Source: Prionace glauca (Eukaryota; Chordata; Chondrichthyes; Carcharhiniformes; Carcharhinidae). From it: DNA of 64,000 nt. Location of the stretch: the NCBI GenBank assembly GCA_037974335.1, contig CM075760.1, positions 64,442,360 to 64,506,359 of the forward strand, written 5' to 3'. The notes under the pieces are model-generated. The model saw nothing but the letters and a program-made list of their open reading frames with translations. It was not told the DNA's origin and ran no database searches. Positions 43,641-53,572 of this stretch are shown one piece after another (position 1 is the stretch's first letter; the number at the start of each line of letters is the position of its first letter). The translations under genes were made by a program, and so were the position numbers.

Positions 43641-43735
43641 TGCTCCAGGTGAGAGTCGAACTCACAACCTCGGCAAAGCCCGCTGGCTGCACTGCTGTAT
43701 AAGTTCCGCGCGCTAACCGATTGCGCCACTGGAGA
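43641..43735 (-). tRNA. tRNA-Ile(TAT) with intron
   Basis: 95 nt including an intron of about 20 nt directly after TTATA, the canonical position. Body CTCCAGTGGCGCAATCGG and GGTTGTGAGTTCGACTCTCA match vertebrate Ile(UAU), which always carries an intron. The first base pair (T1-C72) and one anticodon-stem pair are mismatched. TTTTTT follows on the transcript. Probably functional but worth testing. Confidence 0.9.
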
Positions 43736-43789
43736 AGGGTGCTTTGCTTATTTTTGTCACATTATTAAAGGCTACAGCAGCGTCACCTC

Positions 43790-43960
43790 CATTAATACCC
43801 GTTATTCGAGGCCTCATTTCTGACCGGGGAACAAACCCATCAAAGATTCTGCTTTCCCCGGCTCCACAGTGAGAAGCAGCAGGATTATATCCCGCAGTCT
43901 CCAACCGCCAGCAGAAAGCGGCGACTGCAGCTTCAGTTAGCGGGTTACTGCCCATCCCCG
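43790..43960. repeat. ~155-bp repeat flanking tRNA-Ile, copy 2
   Basis: See 43005-43160; CTGACCGGGGAACAAACCCA and TTTCCCCGGCTCCACAG are the shared blocks. Confidence 0.7.
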
Positions 43961-44662
43961 GGACACAAGGTCCAACCCCGTTCAAACCTCCCCATACACC
44001 GAACACAAGCTCAGCAAAACGCAGATAGATTATATCCGGCTCACTGAACCTTCGAGTAGCATTTACCCAAGATCCGAGTGATTCACAAACACAATTCACA
44101 CCACCTTTCCACAACTTTTCAGTGATAAATTGCCCCATTTGGTTGAAAAGCTGAGTGTTGTGAATCTGGAAATCAGCACCATGGGATTTGTGTTATCCTG
44201 TGACTTGTTTCCCACTGTTCGCCCTCAGATTTGCAACTCCATTTGTGTTGTTTCTTGAAGCGAAACTTATGTCAAAGTGAGGAGAAGAACTCAAGGGAAA
44301 AAATAAATCTTGGAACAAATCCTGAGGGAAATGGATCATAATATTCGGATGGAGGTGTAGCTGCGAATGGTGTTATTGAAGATTGAGTGGAAAATATTGG
44401 ATCGCTGGGCTCCTGGTGGTCGGTTCCCTTCCCTCCCGTTGAATTCTTCCCTGTGGTAAGAGACATGGATTCATTTTACCAGCCCGTTCATAGGAGAAAG
44501 GGAATAACCAACACACTACAGCAGTGCTGCGGGATCAACGGAACTAAAGAGACTTGTATAGAATTGTAAACAGTGCGGTCATGCTGCAGTTCTCGAACAG
44601 GTTTTGCAGAAATAGAATTGTGGTTATTGACATACTAATTTAGAAGATATTTAACTATCGCA

Positions 44663-44736
44663 GTCTCTGTGGTGCAATTGGTTAGCGCGTTCGGCTGTTA
44701 ACTGAAAGGTTGGTGGTTCGATCCCACCCAGGGACG
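44663..44736 (+). tRNA. tRNA-Asn(GTT)
   Basis: 74 nt: acceptor GTCTCTG/CAGGGAC, A box TGGTGCAATTGG, anticodon stem TTCGG/CTGAA with loop CTGTTAA, T arm GGTGG/CCACC. TTTT within 5 bases of the end. The better-preserved Asn of the mirrored pair. Confidence 0.95.
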
Positions 44737-44944
44737 GAATTTTACTATCTTTTTACCATCAGCATTCAGAGGCAAACAGTTGCGGTTTGTCAATGGATCT
44801 GTGGGCGTCAAAAAAATAAAGCTCTCAATTGTTACTGTTGTCTAATGTTACCAACATTATTTAATGACGAACGGCTTCAAACATATTACATATAACATTA
44901 TATACATGCTTCCATTATGCCATTAAACTTAAAAACTACAACCG

Positions 44945-45175
44945 AAACATGAACTTGTGACTGAGCATTTGTTCCTGTTCCATATCCCTATTTCCATTCA
45001 TTCCTGGATAGATCATAAATCTATCTAACCCAAACTGAAATGTGTTCAATGATGGAGCATCTCTAACCCTCTGGAGTTGAGAATTCCGAAGATTCACGAG
45101 CCTTTGAGTGAAACAATTTCTCCTCATCGCAATTCTCAATAATCAACGCCTTATCCTGAGATCCTGTTTTAGATT
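44945..45175 (-). mobile_element. CR1-like LINE C-terminal relic
   Basis: Inverted copy of 27895-28105: minus frame RRNCFTQRLVNLRNS then DAPSLNTFQFGLDRFM. Confidence 0.7.
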
Positions 45176-45309
45176 CCCGGATCAGGAGAAGTAATGTTTC
45201 AGCTTTTAAATGCTGTCTATTCTTTCTCGTTAAACTGTTGAGATTTTCCAGCGTTTTCTGCTTTTGATTCAGATTCCAGCGTTGTCAGATTTTATTCTGT
45301 CTAAAATGC

Positions 45310-45540
45310 GGGGATCCGAACTGCACACACTATTCCAAATGTGGTCTCAACAAAACCCTTAATTACTGTAGCAAGGCTTCAAACACTTCAAAACTAAACT
45401 TCGTGCTCTCGGCTGGAAGGAGACTCGTAGACACTCAGGGTAGAATAGGTGTAGGAGGATGCGGCGGCGCCGGCTCGTTGGGCCGAAGGGCCTGTTTCCC
45501 ATGCTGGGTTGTTCTTTGTTCTTTGTTCTTTGAGAGGGTG
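45310..45540. mobile_element. two CR1 fragments in opposite orientation
   Basis: 45310-45385 is a minus RT-tail fragment (GAACTGCACACACTATTCC). 45395-45540 is a plus 3' end (TTGGGCCGAAGGGCCTG and a TTCTTTGTTCTTTG repeat). Confidence 0.65.
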
Positions 45541-46147
45541 ACAGTGGAAAATTCGCACAGTGTACATTCCTGCCATCAGTAACTCGATCAGGAAGATGAG
45601 ATATCTCTGTCTCTTTGTACTGTCATCTCTAAACTCCATCTCCTCTCAATGCCGTGTGTCATACATTGGATTTCCCTGCTTTCCAGGTAAAGTTCGTGTT
45701 CACCAACTGTCTGTGTCTGTATCAAGCAGCGAATTCACCCGGGGAGCTGAACGGCCAGAAGGAGCTGGAAGAGAGGCAGCAACAAAATCAGGAAGAGAAG
45801 CGACATGATATAGTTTGGTAAATGACTTGTGCCACTTGCCCTCCGTGTTGAACGTCTGCCTTGTGTTACCTTGTAAGTTCCACAGAAGCCACAGTGATAA
45901 GTTTGATGTGTTTTGGAAATTGAAGGTGTCACCTGAGTAGCTTGCGGGACTATTTCACCTCACTGTCAATTTCATGTTCCAGCTAAGAGGCTTCACTGCT
46001 TTCATTGGCTGAAGCACTCACTTGTGTGTGGTACAAACATGACAATTTGAAGGGTAAATTTGCATTTGGTGAATAAAAAAATCCGAAATAAAATAAAAAG
46101 CAGGTGATTCGTGGATAAATTATTATTTTAAAAAGGGTGGGTTAACT

Positions 46148-46219
46148 TCCCTGGTGGTCTAGTGGTTAGGATTCGGCGTTTTCACCGCCGTGGCCCGGGT
46201 TCGATTCCCGGTCAGGGAA
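46148..46219 (+). tRNA. tRNA-Glu(TTC)
   Basis: 72 nt: acceptor TCCCTGG with TCAGGGA, A box TGGTCTAGTGG, loop TTTTCAC in a CGGCG/CGCCG stem, B box GGTTCGATTCC. Intact. Mirrored partner of the CTC gene at 27765. Confidence 0.95.
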
Positions 46220-46374
46220 TGTAGATTTATTGCGGTACAACAATCCTGCGTTACTTCCAGTTCTGTCGGAATCAGTACCAGGGAAATTTTCTCTTTCGTG
46301 TCTGAATTGGAAATGTCATGTGAAGAACAAAACAAAAGAGAGCGATCGGCTGCAAAGAGCTCATGATACAAAAT

Positions 46375-46710
46375 GCCGATGCGGGTTAAAATCTGGCTAT
46401 TAATGGGGTAAATTTTATTGTTTCTACTGACACAAATATCTCTCTGATCTGGGTCCAAATCTCGGGCTCAATGACAAGAAAAAGTTTAATTGAATTCAGC
46501 AGTGCACTCTCCCAACGCCAGTGAAGTGGGGCCAGTTTTCACTCAGAAACAGTAGCTGCGAGATTAACAGCGCGGGATGGAGAACGATTCAGTTTGAGCG
46601 GTGACGCTGCCCGAGAATGGACAGTGAGAGTTCACCCAGAAAAGCAGCAAAGTTCAAAAACAATGGCGCCCACTGTGGGGCTGGAACCCATGGTCCATTA
46701 ACTGTGATCA
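46375..46710 (-). pseudogene. tRNA-Lys pseudogene and 3' flank
   Basis: 46666-46710 (minus) keeps GGACCATGGGTTCCAGCC and CCACAGTGGGCGC, the 3' half of tRNA-Lys. Its downstream flank at 46375-46460 is the inverted copy of 62140-62225, which lies at the same distance behind the intact Lys gene at 61859. Confidence 0.75.
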
Positions 46711-46814
46711 GATAATGTTGGTCAGCAGAATTTCCACAAGATGGATTATCATAGGCTGATACCAACACTGCACTTTGAATTCAGTGAGCTGCAGTAACAT
46801 TGAACGCAGTAGAA

Positions 46815-47115
46815 AGGGCGGCACAGTGATTAACACTGATGCCTCACAGCGCCAGGGACACAGGTTAAATTTCTCTCGTCACTGTCTGTGTGAAGCTTGC
46901 ACGTTCTCACCGTGTCTGCGTGGGTTTCTTCCGGGTGCTCCGGTTTCTTTTCGAAAGACCTGTGGTTTAAGTTTAGCCATGCTGAATTGACCCTAGTGCT
47001 GGCGGGATTAGCGGGGTAAATCTATTGGTTTACGGGAATCGGACGTGGGTGGGAATATTGTTGGCGTGGATTCAACGGGCCAAACGGCCTTCTTTTATAC
47101 TGTCGAGATTCTATG
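46815..47115 (+). mobile_element. tRNA-derived SINE
   Basis: Near full-length: GGCGGCACAGTGATTAACAC head, CGTGGGTTTCTTCCGGGTGC, CATGCTGAATTGACCC, tail CAACGGGCCAAACGGC. Moderately diverged. Confidence 0.85.
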
Positions 47116-47139
47116 AGAATATATCATTCTTCATTTTGA

Positions 47140-47386
47140 CTGGAGGAGCCAAAAAGGACAGTGCAAATATAAATTGCTGTGGGTAATTGTCGGGATTGTG
47201 GAGTGGGACAGATCTTTCTTTCTGCTGTTGAAACTGGCACCAATATCACTCATGTTTTCGATCAGAAAATAATTCCAACTCCACTTAACTTGTTTGCTAT
47301 AGGAAAACAATATACCTTCATTCCCTGACCTGGAATTGTATCACTGCTGTGAAAGTGCCGAACCCCAACCAGCAGATCTCCAGGGA
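47140..47386. pseudogene. Gln-cassette flank abutting a tRNA-Glu pseudogene
   Basis: 47140-47275 resembles the Gln-cassette 5' flank. Instead of a Gln gene, a minus-strand degenerate tRNA-Glu(TTC) follows at 47321-47386 (TTCCCTGACCTGGAATTG, AAGTGCCGAACCCCAACC on the plus strand). A chimeric junction. Confidence 0.65.
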
Positions 47387-47504
47387 AACTGCCTGCAAGA
47401 ATTTTAATCTAATCTGTCCATGCTAAATTGGCGTTTTATTTCTACTTCAGCATTTTCTTTTTATGTACCAGGGACAAATCTGTCTGACAAATGCTTCTCG
47501 GTAT

Positions 47505-47880
47505 AAACAAGTGTACTGCGGATGCTGGAATCTGGAACAAGAATGCTCGAAAATCTCAACAGATCTGAAAAAACCCGTGAAGAGAGAATGGAAGTAATGT
47601 TCAAAGTCTGGATGACTCTTCGTCAGAGCTGAAGACCAAGACATTTGGAAGAGATTTATACTGTAATGGTGAGGGATATGGGTGTTGGGTGGGTGGCAAA
47701 CTTATCACATATAAATACAAAAACAAAGGGAATGTAAATGGTAGTGATCATGGCTAAGAAGGGTGTTGCTGGCTGCCAATTAAGAGATCAGAATGTGGAA
47801 ATGGCAGGGCAAAGGAAATGTAGGAGATGGACCGAGCGGGGTGGAGGGGGAGGGGGAGGGACGACAAGTTGGAAAATGAG
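47505..47880 (+). repeat. dispersed elasmobranch repeat
   Basis: GTACTGCGGATGCTGGAATC, AAAATCTCAACAGATCTG, TCTTCGTCAGAGCTGAAG, then A/G-rich text ending with a GGAGGGGGAGGG run. Same family as 10315-11110. Confidence 0.65.
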
Positions 47881-48147
47881 ATTTTAAATAATGCAAAAAT
47901 GAAAGTTAATATATATATAGAAGACATAAAACGACAAAAAGTAAATAAATAAGATAGAATGAAATAAAACAAAATAAATGAAATTGGGATGAAGATGGAG
48001 GAGAGGAGATGATCTGAAGTTGTTAAACTCAATGATTAGTCCTGAACGCAGTAAGTGTCGAATTGGGAGATCCACTAATTGGGATAACCACTAATAGTCA
48101 CATTTCACTTCAGTTGATCATTTCACTTTTTAAAATGTGTATTCCAG

Positions 48148-48429
48148 ATCTCAGCGGGAATCCTCACTCACACCGCCAGAGGGAAAATATGTCACTTCAA
48201 GCTGCTCCTTTACCGCCGACGCTGATTATTTATTCTGGTACCGTCAGTACCCAGGCAGACAGCCTGAGTTTGCCGTCCGCCGGGACCCAAGCGACAGTTA
48301 TGAATTCAAGGCCGATTTCGCTCGGACCCGGTTTTCAGATAGAGTCCAGCAGTCAGACAGGTTGTACCGACTGACAATCTCGGAGCTGCGGTTGTCTGAC
48401 ACCGCGGTCTATTACTGTGCGCAGAGTCT
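48148..48429 (+). CDS. T-cell-receptor-type V segment exon
   Basis: V-set immunoglobulin domain. The exon starts after acceptor TGTATTCCAG in phase 1. Hallmarks: first Cys in TSSCSFTAD, core FWYRQYPGRQPEF, FKADFARTRFSDRV, LTISELRLSDTAVYYC, ending AQS immediately before an RSS heptamer. Frame open throughout. It resembles fish and shark TCR alpha/delta V more than IgH V (WYRQYPG, LSDTAVYYC). No leader exon is recognisable in the ~250 bp upstream, which looks repeat-derived, so it may be non-expressible. Orientation is opposite to the V at 52473. Calling TRAV/TRDV is inference. Confidence 0.85.
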
Positions 48430-48468
48430 CACAGTGATGAGAACGAGTGAAATTCTCGTGCAAAAACT
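48430..48468 (+). promoter_or_regulatory. 23-bp-spacer recombination signal sequence
   Basis: Heptamer CACAGTG (48430-48436), 23-bp spacer, nonamer GCAAAAACT (48460-48468, consensus ACAAAAACC). Directly abuts the V exon, as required for RAG cutting. Confidence 0.92.
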
Positions 48469-48897
48469 GCCGCGGGTTTCTGGGTCACAGCTGCTGTCTG
48501 CTGAGGACTGTTTACAGCAGCCAGTTACACACTGACACTGGAATACGTTTCTGTGCACAAAGACCCAGAGAACAATTAGCAGAAATGCCATCAGAAACGG
48601 CACAAACCGAACATTCTTTCTGCCTGATTATTGCATTCACGTCGTGGCTGCAAAACTGGCTGCCCACCAGTCACAACACAAACTCCCGTTAGTTTCCTGA
48701 AATTAGCTCTGTCGATGCAGTGAAATAGGGTTATCGGAAAGTAACACTGTTTAAAATATCAGTCTGCAATGGAAACAGGCTTACGCCAGGTGAAAATGTT
48801 GATAATTAAATGAAACGTGTTAATTGTTCCTCACTGTTACAGAGGTGTGGAAATATTAACCAAACATACCGCTAAAAAGCAGTTGGTTCTGAGCCTT

Positions 48898-48913
48898 GCT
48901 GCCACCTTGTGGG
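48898..48913. promoter_or_regulatory. CTCF-like motif
   Basis: GCTGCCACCTTGTGGG fits the CTCF core reverse consensus. A single motif only; occupancy unknown. Confidence 0.35.
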
Positions 48914-49221
48914 AGAGTTCAAAATTTCTACCTGTAATGTTCAGTTCCATTCAGAACAGAATTGCTCTGGAATTCTTTTTACAAGCAATTCAACAGATTA
49001 CACAAAACTATCTTGTCAGTAAATATTGCGTTGTTCGATGTAAATACTGTACTGAACTTTACTCTGTGGTCTATTTTCCTATTGTAATTTATGTTTCACG
49101 TATTCATTTATGAAACAATCCCCTTGTTTCGATTACTGCCTTGGTTAACAACTGTCCAGACCGTATTTCTTCTCACAGCCTACAAACCATATAAAAACAA
49201 CTCTTTTTTGAAAAAAAATAT

Positions 49222-49470
49222 TAGTCACAAGTAGGCTTACATTAACACTGCAATGAAGTTACTGTGAAATTCTCCTCGTCGCCTGTTCATGACAATGCAT
49301 CCAACCAGCACGTCTTTCAATCTGTGGGAGGAATTTGGAGCACCCGGCGGAAACCCACACAGGCACGGGGAGAATGTGCAAACTCCACACGGACAATGAT
49401 CCAGGCCAGGAATCAAACCCATGTCACTGGCGCTGTGAGGCAACAATGCCACAATGCCACCCCTGTAATT
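49222..49470 (-). mobile_element. tRNA-derived SINE, second family
   Basis: Plus-strand reading AGTCACAAGTAGGCTTACAT, CACTGCAATGAAGTTACTGT to GCCACAATGCCACCCC. Same family as 33650. Confidence 0.8.
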
Positions 49471-49523
49471 GCAGCAAATACATATCACTCACAATTTCAT
49501 CACATAATATTGAGCATCGCCAT

Positions 49524-49827
49524 AGAAGTTCCATAGACCCCTACAGTGCAGAAAGAGGCCCTTCGGCCTAGCGAGTCTGCACCGAACACCATCCAACCCA
49601 GGCCCTACCCCCATATACTATACCCACTAATCCCTCGACTAAGGGGAAATTTCTTAGCATGGCCAATCAACCTAACCCACAGCTCTAAGAACTGTGGGAG
49701 GAAACCCACGCAGACACGAGGAGAATGTACAAACTCCACACAGACAGTGACCCGAGCCGGGAATCGAACCTAGATCCTGAAGTTGTGAAGCAGTAGTGCT
49801 AACCACTGTGCTACCGTGCCGCCCAGG
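49524..49827 (-). mobile_element. tRNA-derived SINE
   Basis: Full-length minus copy: plus-strand CATAGACCCCTACAGTGCAG, GCGAGTCTGCACCGAAC, GAATCGAACC and CTACCGTGCCGCCC. Confidence 0.85.
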
Positions 49828-49869
49828 TAGCAATGAAGTTACACTCAAATCGTGTTCATGTGGACTGTT

Positions 49870-51170
49870 GGCTGGTGGCTCTGACATTCATCTTATGAAG
49901 TGTTTCGAAAAGTTAGTCACGGCACGAATCAATTCCAGCCTGGATCCACTGCAGAATGCATACTGCCACAACAGGTCCACAGCAGACAGCATTCCCTGCC
50001 CCTGTGCTTAACCCTGGAACACCTAGATAACACATTCACCTATCTCAGACTCCTATTCATTGACTACAACACAGCCTTCAACACTATTATTCCCACCAAA
50101 CTCATCTCCAAACTCCATGTCCTGGGCCTCGGGATCTCCCTTTGCGGCTGGATCCTGAACTTCCTAACTCACAGACCATAAACAGTAACGATCGGCAACA
50201 ACGCCTCTTCCACAATCATCTGCAACTCCACTGCCCCACAAGGCAGTGTCCTCAGCCGCTCTTTGTACACCTGTGTGGCCAAATTCCCCTCCAACATGAT
50301 TTTTAAGTTTGCTGATGACACCACCGTAATGGGACGGATCTCAAACAATGACGAGACAGAGTACAGGAATGAGATAGAGAATCTGGTGAACTGGTGCAGC
50401 AACAATAATCTCTCCCTCAATGTCAACAAAACGAACGAGATTGTCATCGACTTCAGAAAGTGTAAAGATCATGCCACTGTCAACATCAATGGGAATGTAG
50501 GAAGTGTCGAGATCTTCAAGCTTTTAAGTGTCCAGATCACCAACAACCTGTGCTAGTTCCCCACCCCTCCCCCCCCCACCACCACACCCCCATGCCGACA
50601 CTATAGTTAAGAAAGCCCACCGAAGCCTCGACTTTCTCAGAAGAATAAGAAAATTTGGCATGTCAGCTACGACTCTCACCAACTTTTACAGATGCACCAT
50701 AGAAAACATTCTTTCTTGTTGTATCACAACTTGGTATGACTCCTGCTCTGCCCAACAAAACAAAAGGAACTGCAAAAGGATTTGAATGTAGCCCAATCCA
50801 TCAGGCAAACCAGCCTCCCCTCCATTGGCTCTGACTGCATTTCCCACTGCCTCGGCAAAGCAGCCAGCATCATTATGGACCTCACGCACCCCGAACATTC
50901 TCCCTTCCACGTTCATCCTTCAGGAAGAAGATACAAAAGTCTGAGGTCAGGTACCAACCTGCCAAGGAACAGCTTCTTCTCTGCTGCTGTCAGACTTTTG
51001 AATGGACACACCCTGCAATATGTTGATCTTTCTCGACAAGTTCGCTATGACTGTAACACTACATTCTGCACTGTCTCATTTCCTTCTCTATGAACGGTAT
51101 GTTTTGTCTGTATAGCGCAAGAAACAATGCTTTTCATTGTATGTTAATACGTATAACAACATTAAATCAA
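49870..51170 (+). mobile_element. L2-clade LINE, RT part and 3' end
   Basis: RT blocks [78 protein letters not shown], then LDFLRRIRKFGMSATTL, FYRCTIENILS, SLRSGTNLPRNSFFSAAVRL. The FADDTT core and SLNVNKTKE pattern mark the L2/Maui type rather than CR1. Several frame breaks. Tail of CATTAAATCAAATCAAAA. 5'-truncated. Confidence 0.9.
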
Positions 51171-51934
51171 ATCAAAATTTGAGATTTTTACCCTTTGAGC
51201 AACAGGAGATAGATTGGCGAAGGAACTCAGGAAAGCTTTAATAAGTTTTAGATATCTATAAAAGATGAGGCTGAGTTTAACTGGCACACTTTTGCTTTCC
51301 ATTCAGTCTTGGGTACACGTAGACACTCGATCACTTCCTTCTCTCCTTGTAACCCTGCTTCCCTCTGGACAGGAGTCATTTGTTGTGCAACTTGCTCAAT
51401 GAAAGCTTCTGCTACCGCATTCATTCCAAAAAACAACCCACGGCGTGATCAATGAAGTTACTGCAATTTGATTGGCCTAAGTGAGGCTAATTCTTAGTTG
51501 GCTGAAGGGGTGCGTGATCAGCCTGTAACTGAACACAGTGGGCATCATAAATTTCAACTTGTTTTCTCGATGGTGTTGGTCATTTGCTGACGCTATTTCC
51601 CATTAATAGAGACATCACAGAGTCATAGAGTCATTGTACCCTGACCGGCCGTCTAAGGTGTCATTTACTCATGGAACTATCCTTGTCATTAAGAAATGTT
51701 TTGCTATCTATATCGCTATTTGTTCAGGATGGAATATATATAAATTATATGTACAATGGATAAAAATTAAAAATGCATATCTACAATTCCTTTCCAGAAT
51801 GCTCACAAACCAATGATGAAGGAAGCAGTAAATGCTAAAATCCAGCTCGATTATCGACTTTGCTGCCTCAGAATTTAGAGACGGCGTTAGGGTTATGTGA
51901 AGTAGATTTACTGGTATGGAATCATAGATGTTGG

Positions 51935-52100
51935 ACATCAAACATAGGCAATGACTAGATGTGCTAAGATTATTTTCATTTGAGCAAAAGAGGATTGAGA
52001 GGAAATTCAGCAGAACTGATGAAAATCATAAGGGGTGTAGACTGTGCAGATGAGAAACACATGCTTCAATTGGGACAAAACGTTTAATTAGGATGTCACT
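51935..52100 (+). mobile_element. possible CR1-like LINE relic
   Basis: GAGCAAAAGAGGATTGAGAGG then TGATGAAAATCATAAGGGG resembles the RGDLIETYKIMxG tail. Very weak. Confidence 0.4.
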
Positions 52101-52433
52101 GTTGTAATCTGATTGAAAAAAGAGTGAGACTGGAGATGGCTCTTTTTAATGTACTTGAAATGATTTGCTCGGAAGAGTAGTCGAAACAGATTGAATAGTA
52201 CCAATCGAAATCGATTAATATATTCTAAAGGAACAAATTTGTTCCAATTTTGGGAGGGAAATGCAGAATCCGTAGCGAAATCGATAGATGTCTCAAAGAG
52301 CTTTATTAGTAACGCAGTTAATGAGACATTTCCTAAGAAGAGTACTAGTGTGATTCAGTTCAAAGGAAGTGGAAGTTTGCAACCTCCTTCTAACCACAAT
52401 GAAACTCATCGGGTGCCAAAACAGGCCGCAGTC

Positions 52434-52472
52434 AGTTTTTGTATGAGAGAATCATTGAGTTCTATCACTGTG
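52434..52472 (-). promoter_or_regulatory. 23-bp-spacer recombination signal sequence
   Basis: Minus strand: heptamer CACAGTG (52472-52466), 23-bp spacer, nonamer ACAAAAACT (52442-52434). Directly adjoins the V exon. As good as functional RSSs. Confidence 0.93.
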
Positions 52473-52786
52473 TCAAACTGATCTTGCGAATCCACAAATG
52501 TACAGTGCAGTGTCACTCAGCTGTAGAACAGTGACTGTTAAAGTTGATAATTTTGTGAATTTGTTTAGTTCAGAGGTGAACCGATTTCCGATATTTTTGG
52601 CTTTTCCCGAACTGCCACTGACACTTCTCCACACAATCATCTCCGGGGCTTCGCCTGGATACTTCCGGTACCAGTACAGATCATACCAGCTTGCTGTTGT
52701 CGAATAGTTACATTCAGTTCGGAAAGTCTGTCCCATTTTCAGAATGACTGATGACGAATCTTGGGACACAGAATCTTGGCTGGTAC
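52473..52786 (-). CDS. T-cell-receptor-type V segment, V exon
   Basis: After acceptor TTAACTAG the exon reads GTSQDSVSQDSSSVILKMGQ, then Cys in RTECNYSTT, LYWYRKYPGEAPEMIV, NRFTSELNKFTKLSTLTVTV and LQLSDTALYICGFARSV. Open throughout; a TGA formed by the last three bases lies at the RSS border and would usually be trimmed or read out of frame on joining. YIC replaces the common YYC. Phase 1 start matches the leader exon. Family: TCR V-set, probably alpha/delta. Confidence 0.87.
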
Positions 52787-52888
52787 CTAGTTAATAGATT
52801 GAAAGAACAGCTTCAAGTTAATGGTGAATTATTAAGAACGAATACTTTTGTTCAAACGTTTGTAGCAGAACAGCCCGTGGACACTTAC

Positions 52889-52937
52889 CGAATGCTAAGT
52901 AGGTGAGGGTAATTGAAAAGAAGAATTTGAAATGCAT
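52889..52937 (-). CDS. T-cell-receptor-type V segment, leader exon
   Basis: ATG with MHFKFFFSITLTYLAF then G before the donor GTAAGT: a short hydrophobic signal peptide ending in phase 1. It is separated from the V exon by a 102-bp intron, normal for V genes. Makes this V segment complete. Confidence 0.88.
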
Positions 52938-53128
52938 GATATCAAGCAATCCCAGTCACAATATACCTCTCCAATTTGATTTGACTACCAAGATTCTCTG
53001 CTTTGCAGGAAAGCCGATGGAGTGTCTTGTATCTTATACTGAGAAGGTCGCAGTAATATTTGCCAGTGAGAAATCGAATGTGCCGGTTTAAACAAATCAG
53101 CAGCATCCAAGAGCCGCCTCTGAAATGA

Positions 53129-53136
53129 ATTTGCAT
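53129..53136 (-). promoter_or_regulatory. octamer motif upstream of V leader
   Basis: ATGCAAAT on the minus strand, about 190 bp upstream of the leader ATG. The octamer is the classic Ig V promoter element bound by Oct-1/Oct-2. Exact eight-base match, but single. Confidence 0.55.
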
Positions 53137-53572
53137 ATGAAAGGAAAGAGGGGGGAGCAAGTTTGATTGGATGAAAATACAAGGCATGTTAATTAATTCC
53201 CGGGATGTTGTTCTCGCTGGTGTTTCCTCACTTATTTCAAAACAAAATCCCAAAAGGGAGACTTCAACCCGATGGACACATGGCTCTTATTAAATATTTG
53301 ATACAATGCCCCAGCAAGATATTTAGTTTTATAGGGTAAACAAGGATAACCGATAAGTTGCATCTTGCCAGCACACGCATAGAACATAGAACAGAGAACA
53401 TTACAGCGCAGAACAGGCCCTTCGGCCCACGATGTTGCGCTGACCAGTTACAAAAACAATGACCCACTAACCTAAACCAATCCCTTTTTGTCCATAAGCC
53501 TATCCACGGATCTCTTAAAAGCCCCCAAACTAGGCGCATTTACAACTGCAGCAGACAGGACATTCCAATCCC

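Larger units (their letters stand above)
44285..46320. repeat. inverted segmental duplication, right arm
   Basis: Mirror of 27655-29930: flank (CAGCAGTGCTGCGGGATCAA), tRNA-Asn, CR1-like tail, tRNA-Glu and its 3' flank (CTGTCGGAATCAGTACCAG). Non-shared insertions include a CR1 3' end at 45395-45540. Confidence 0.88.
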
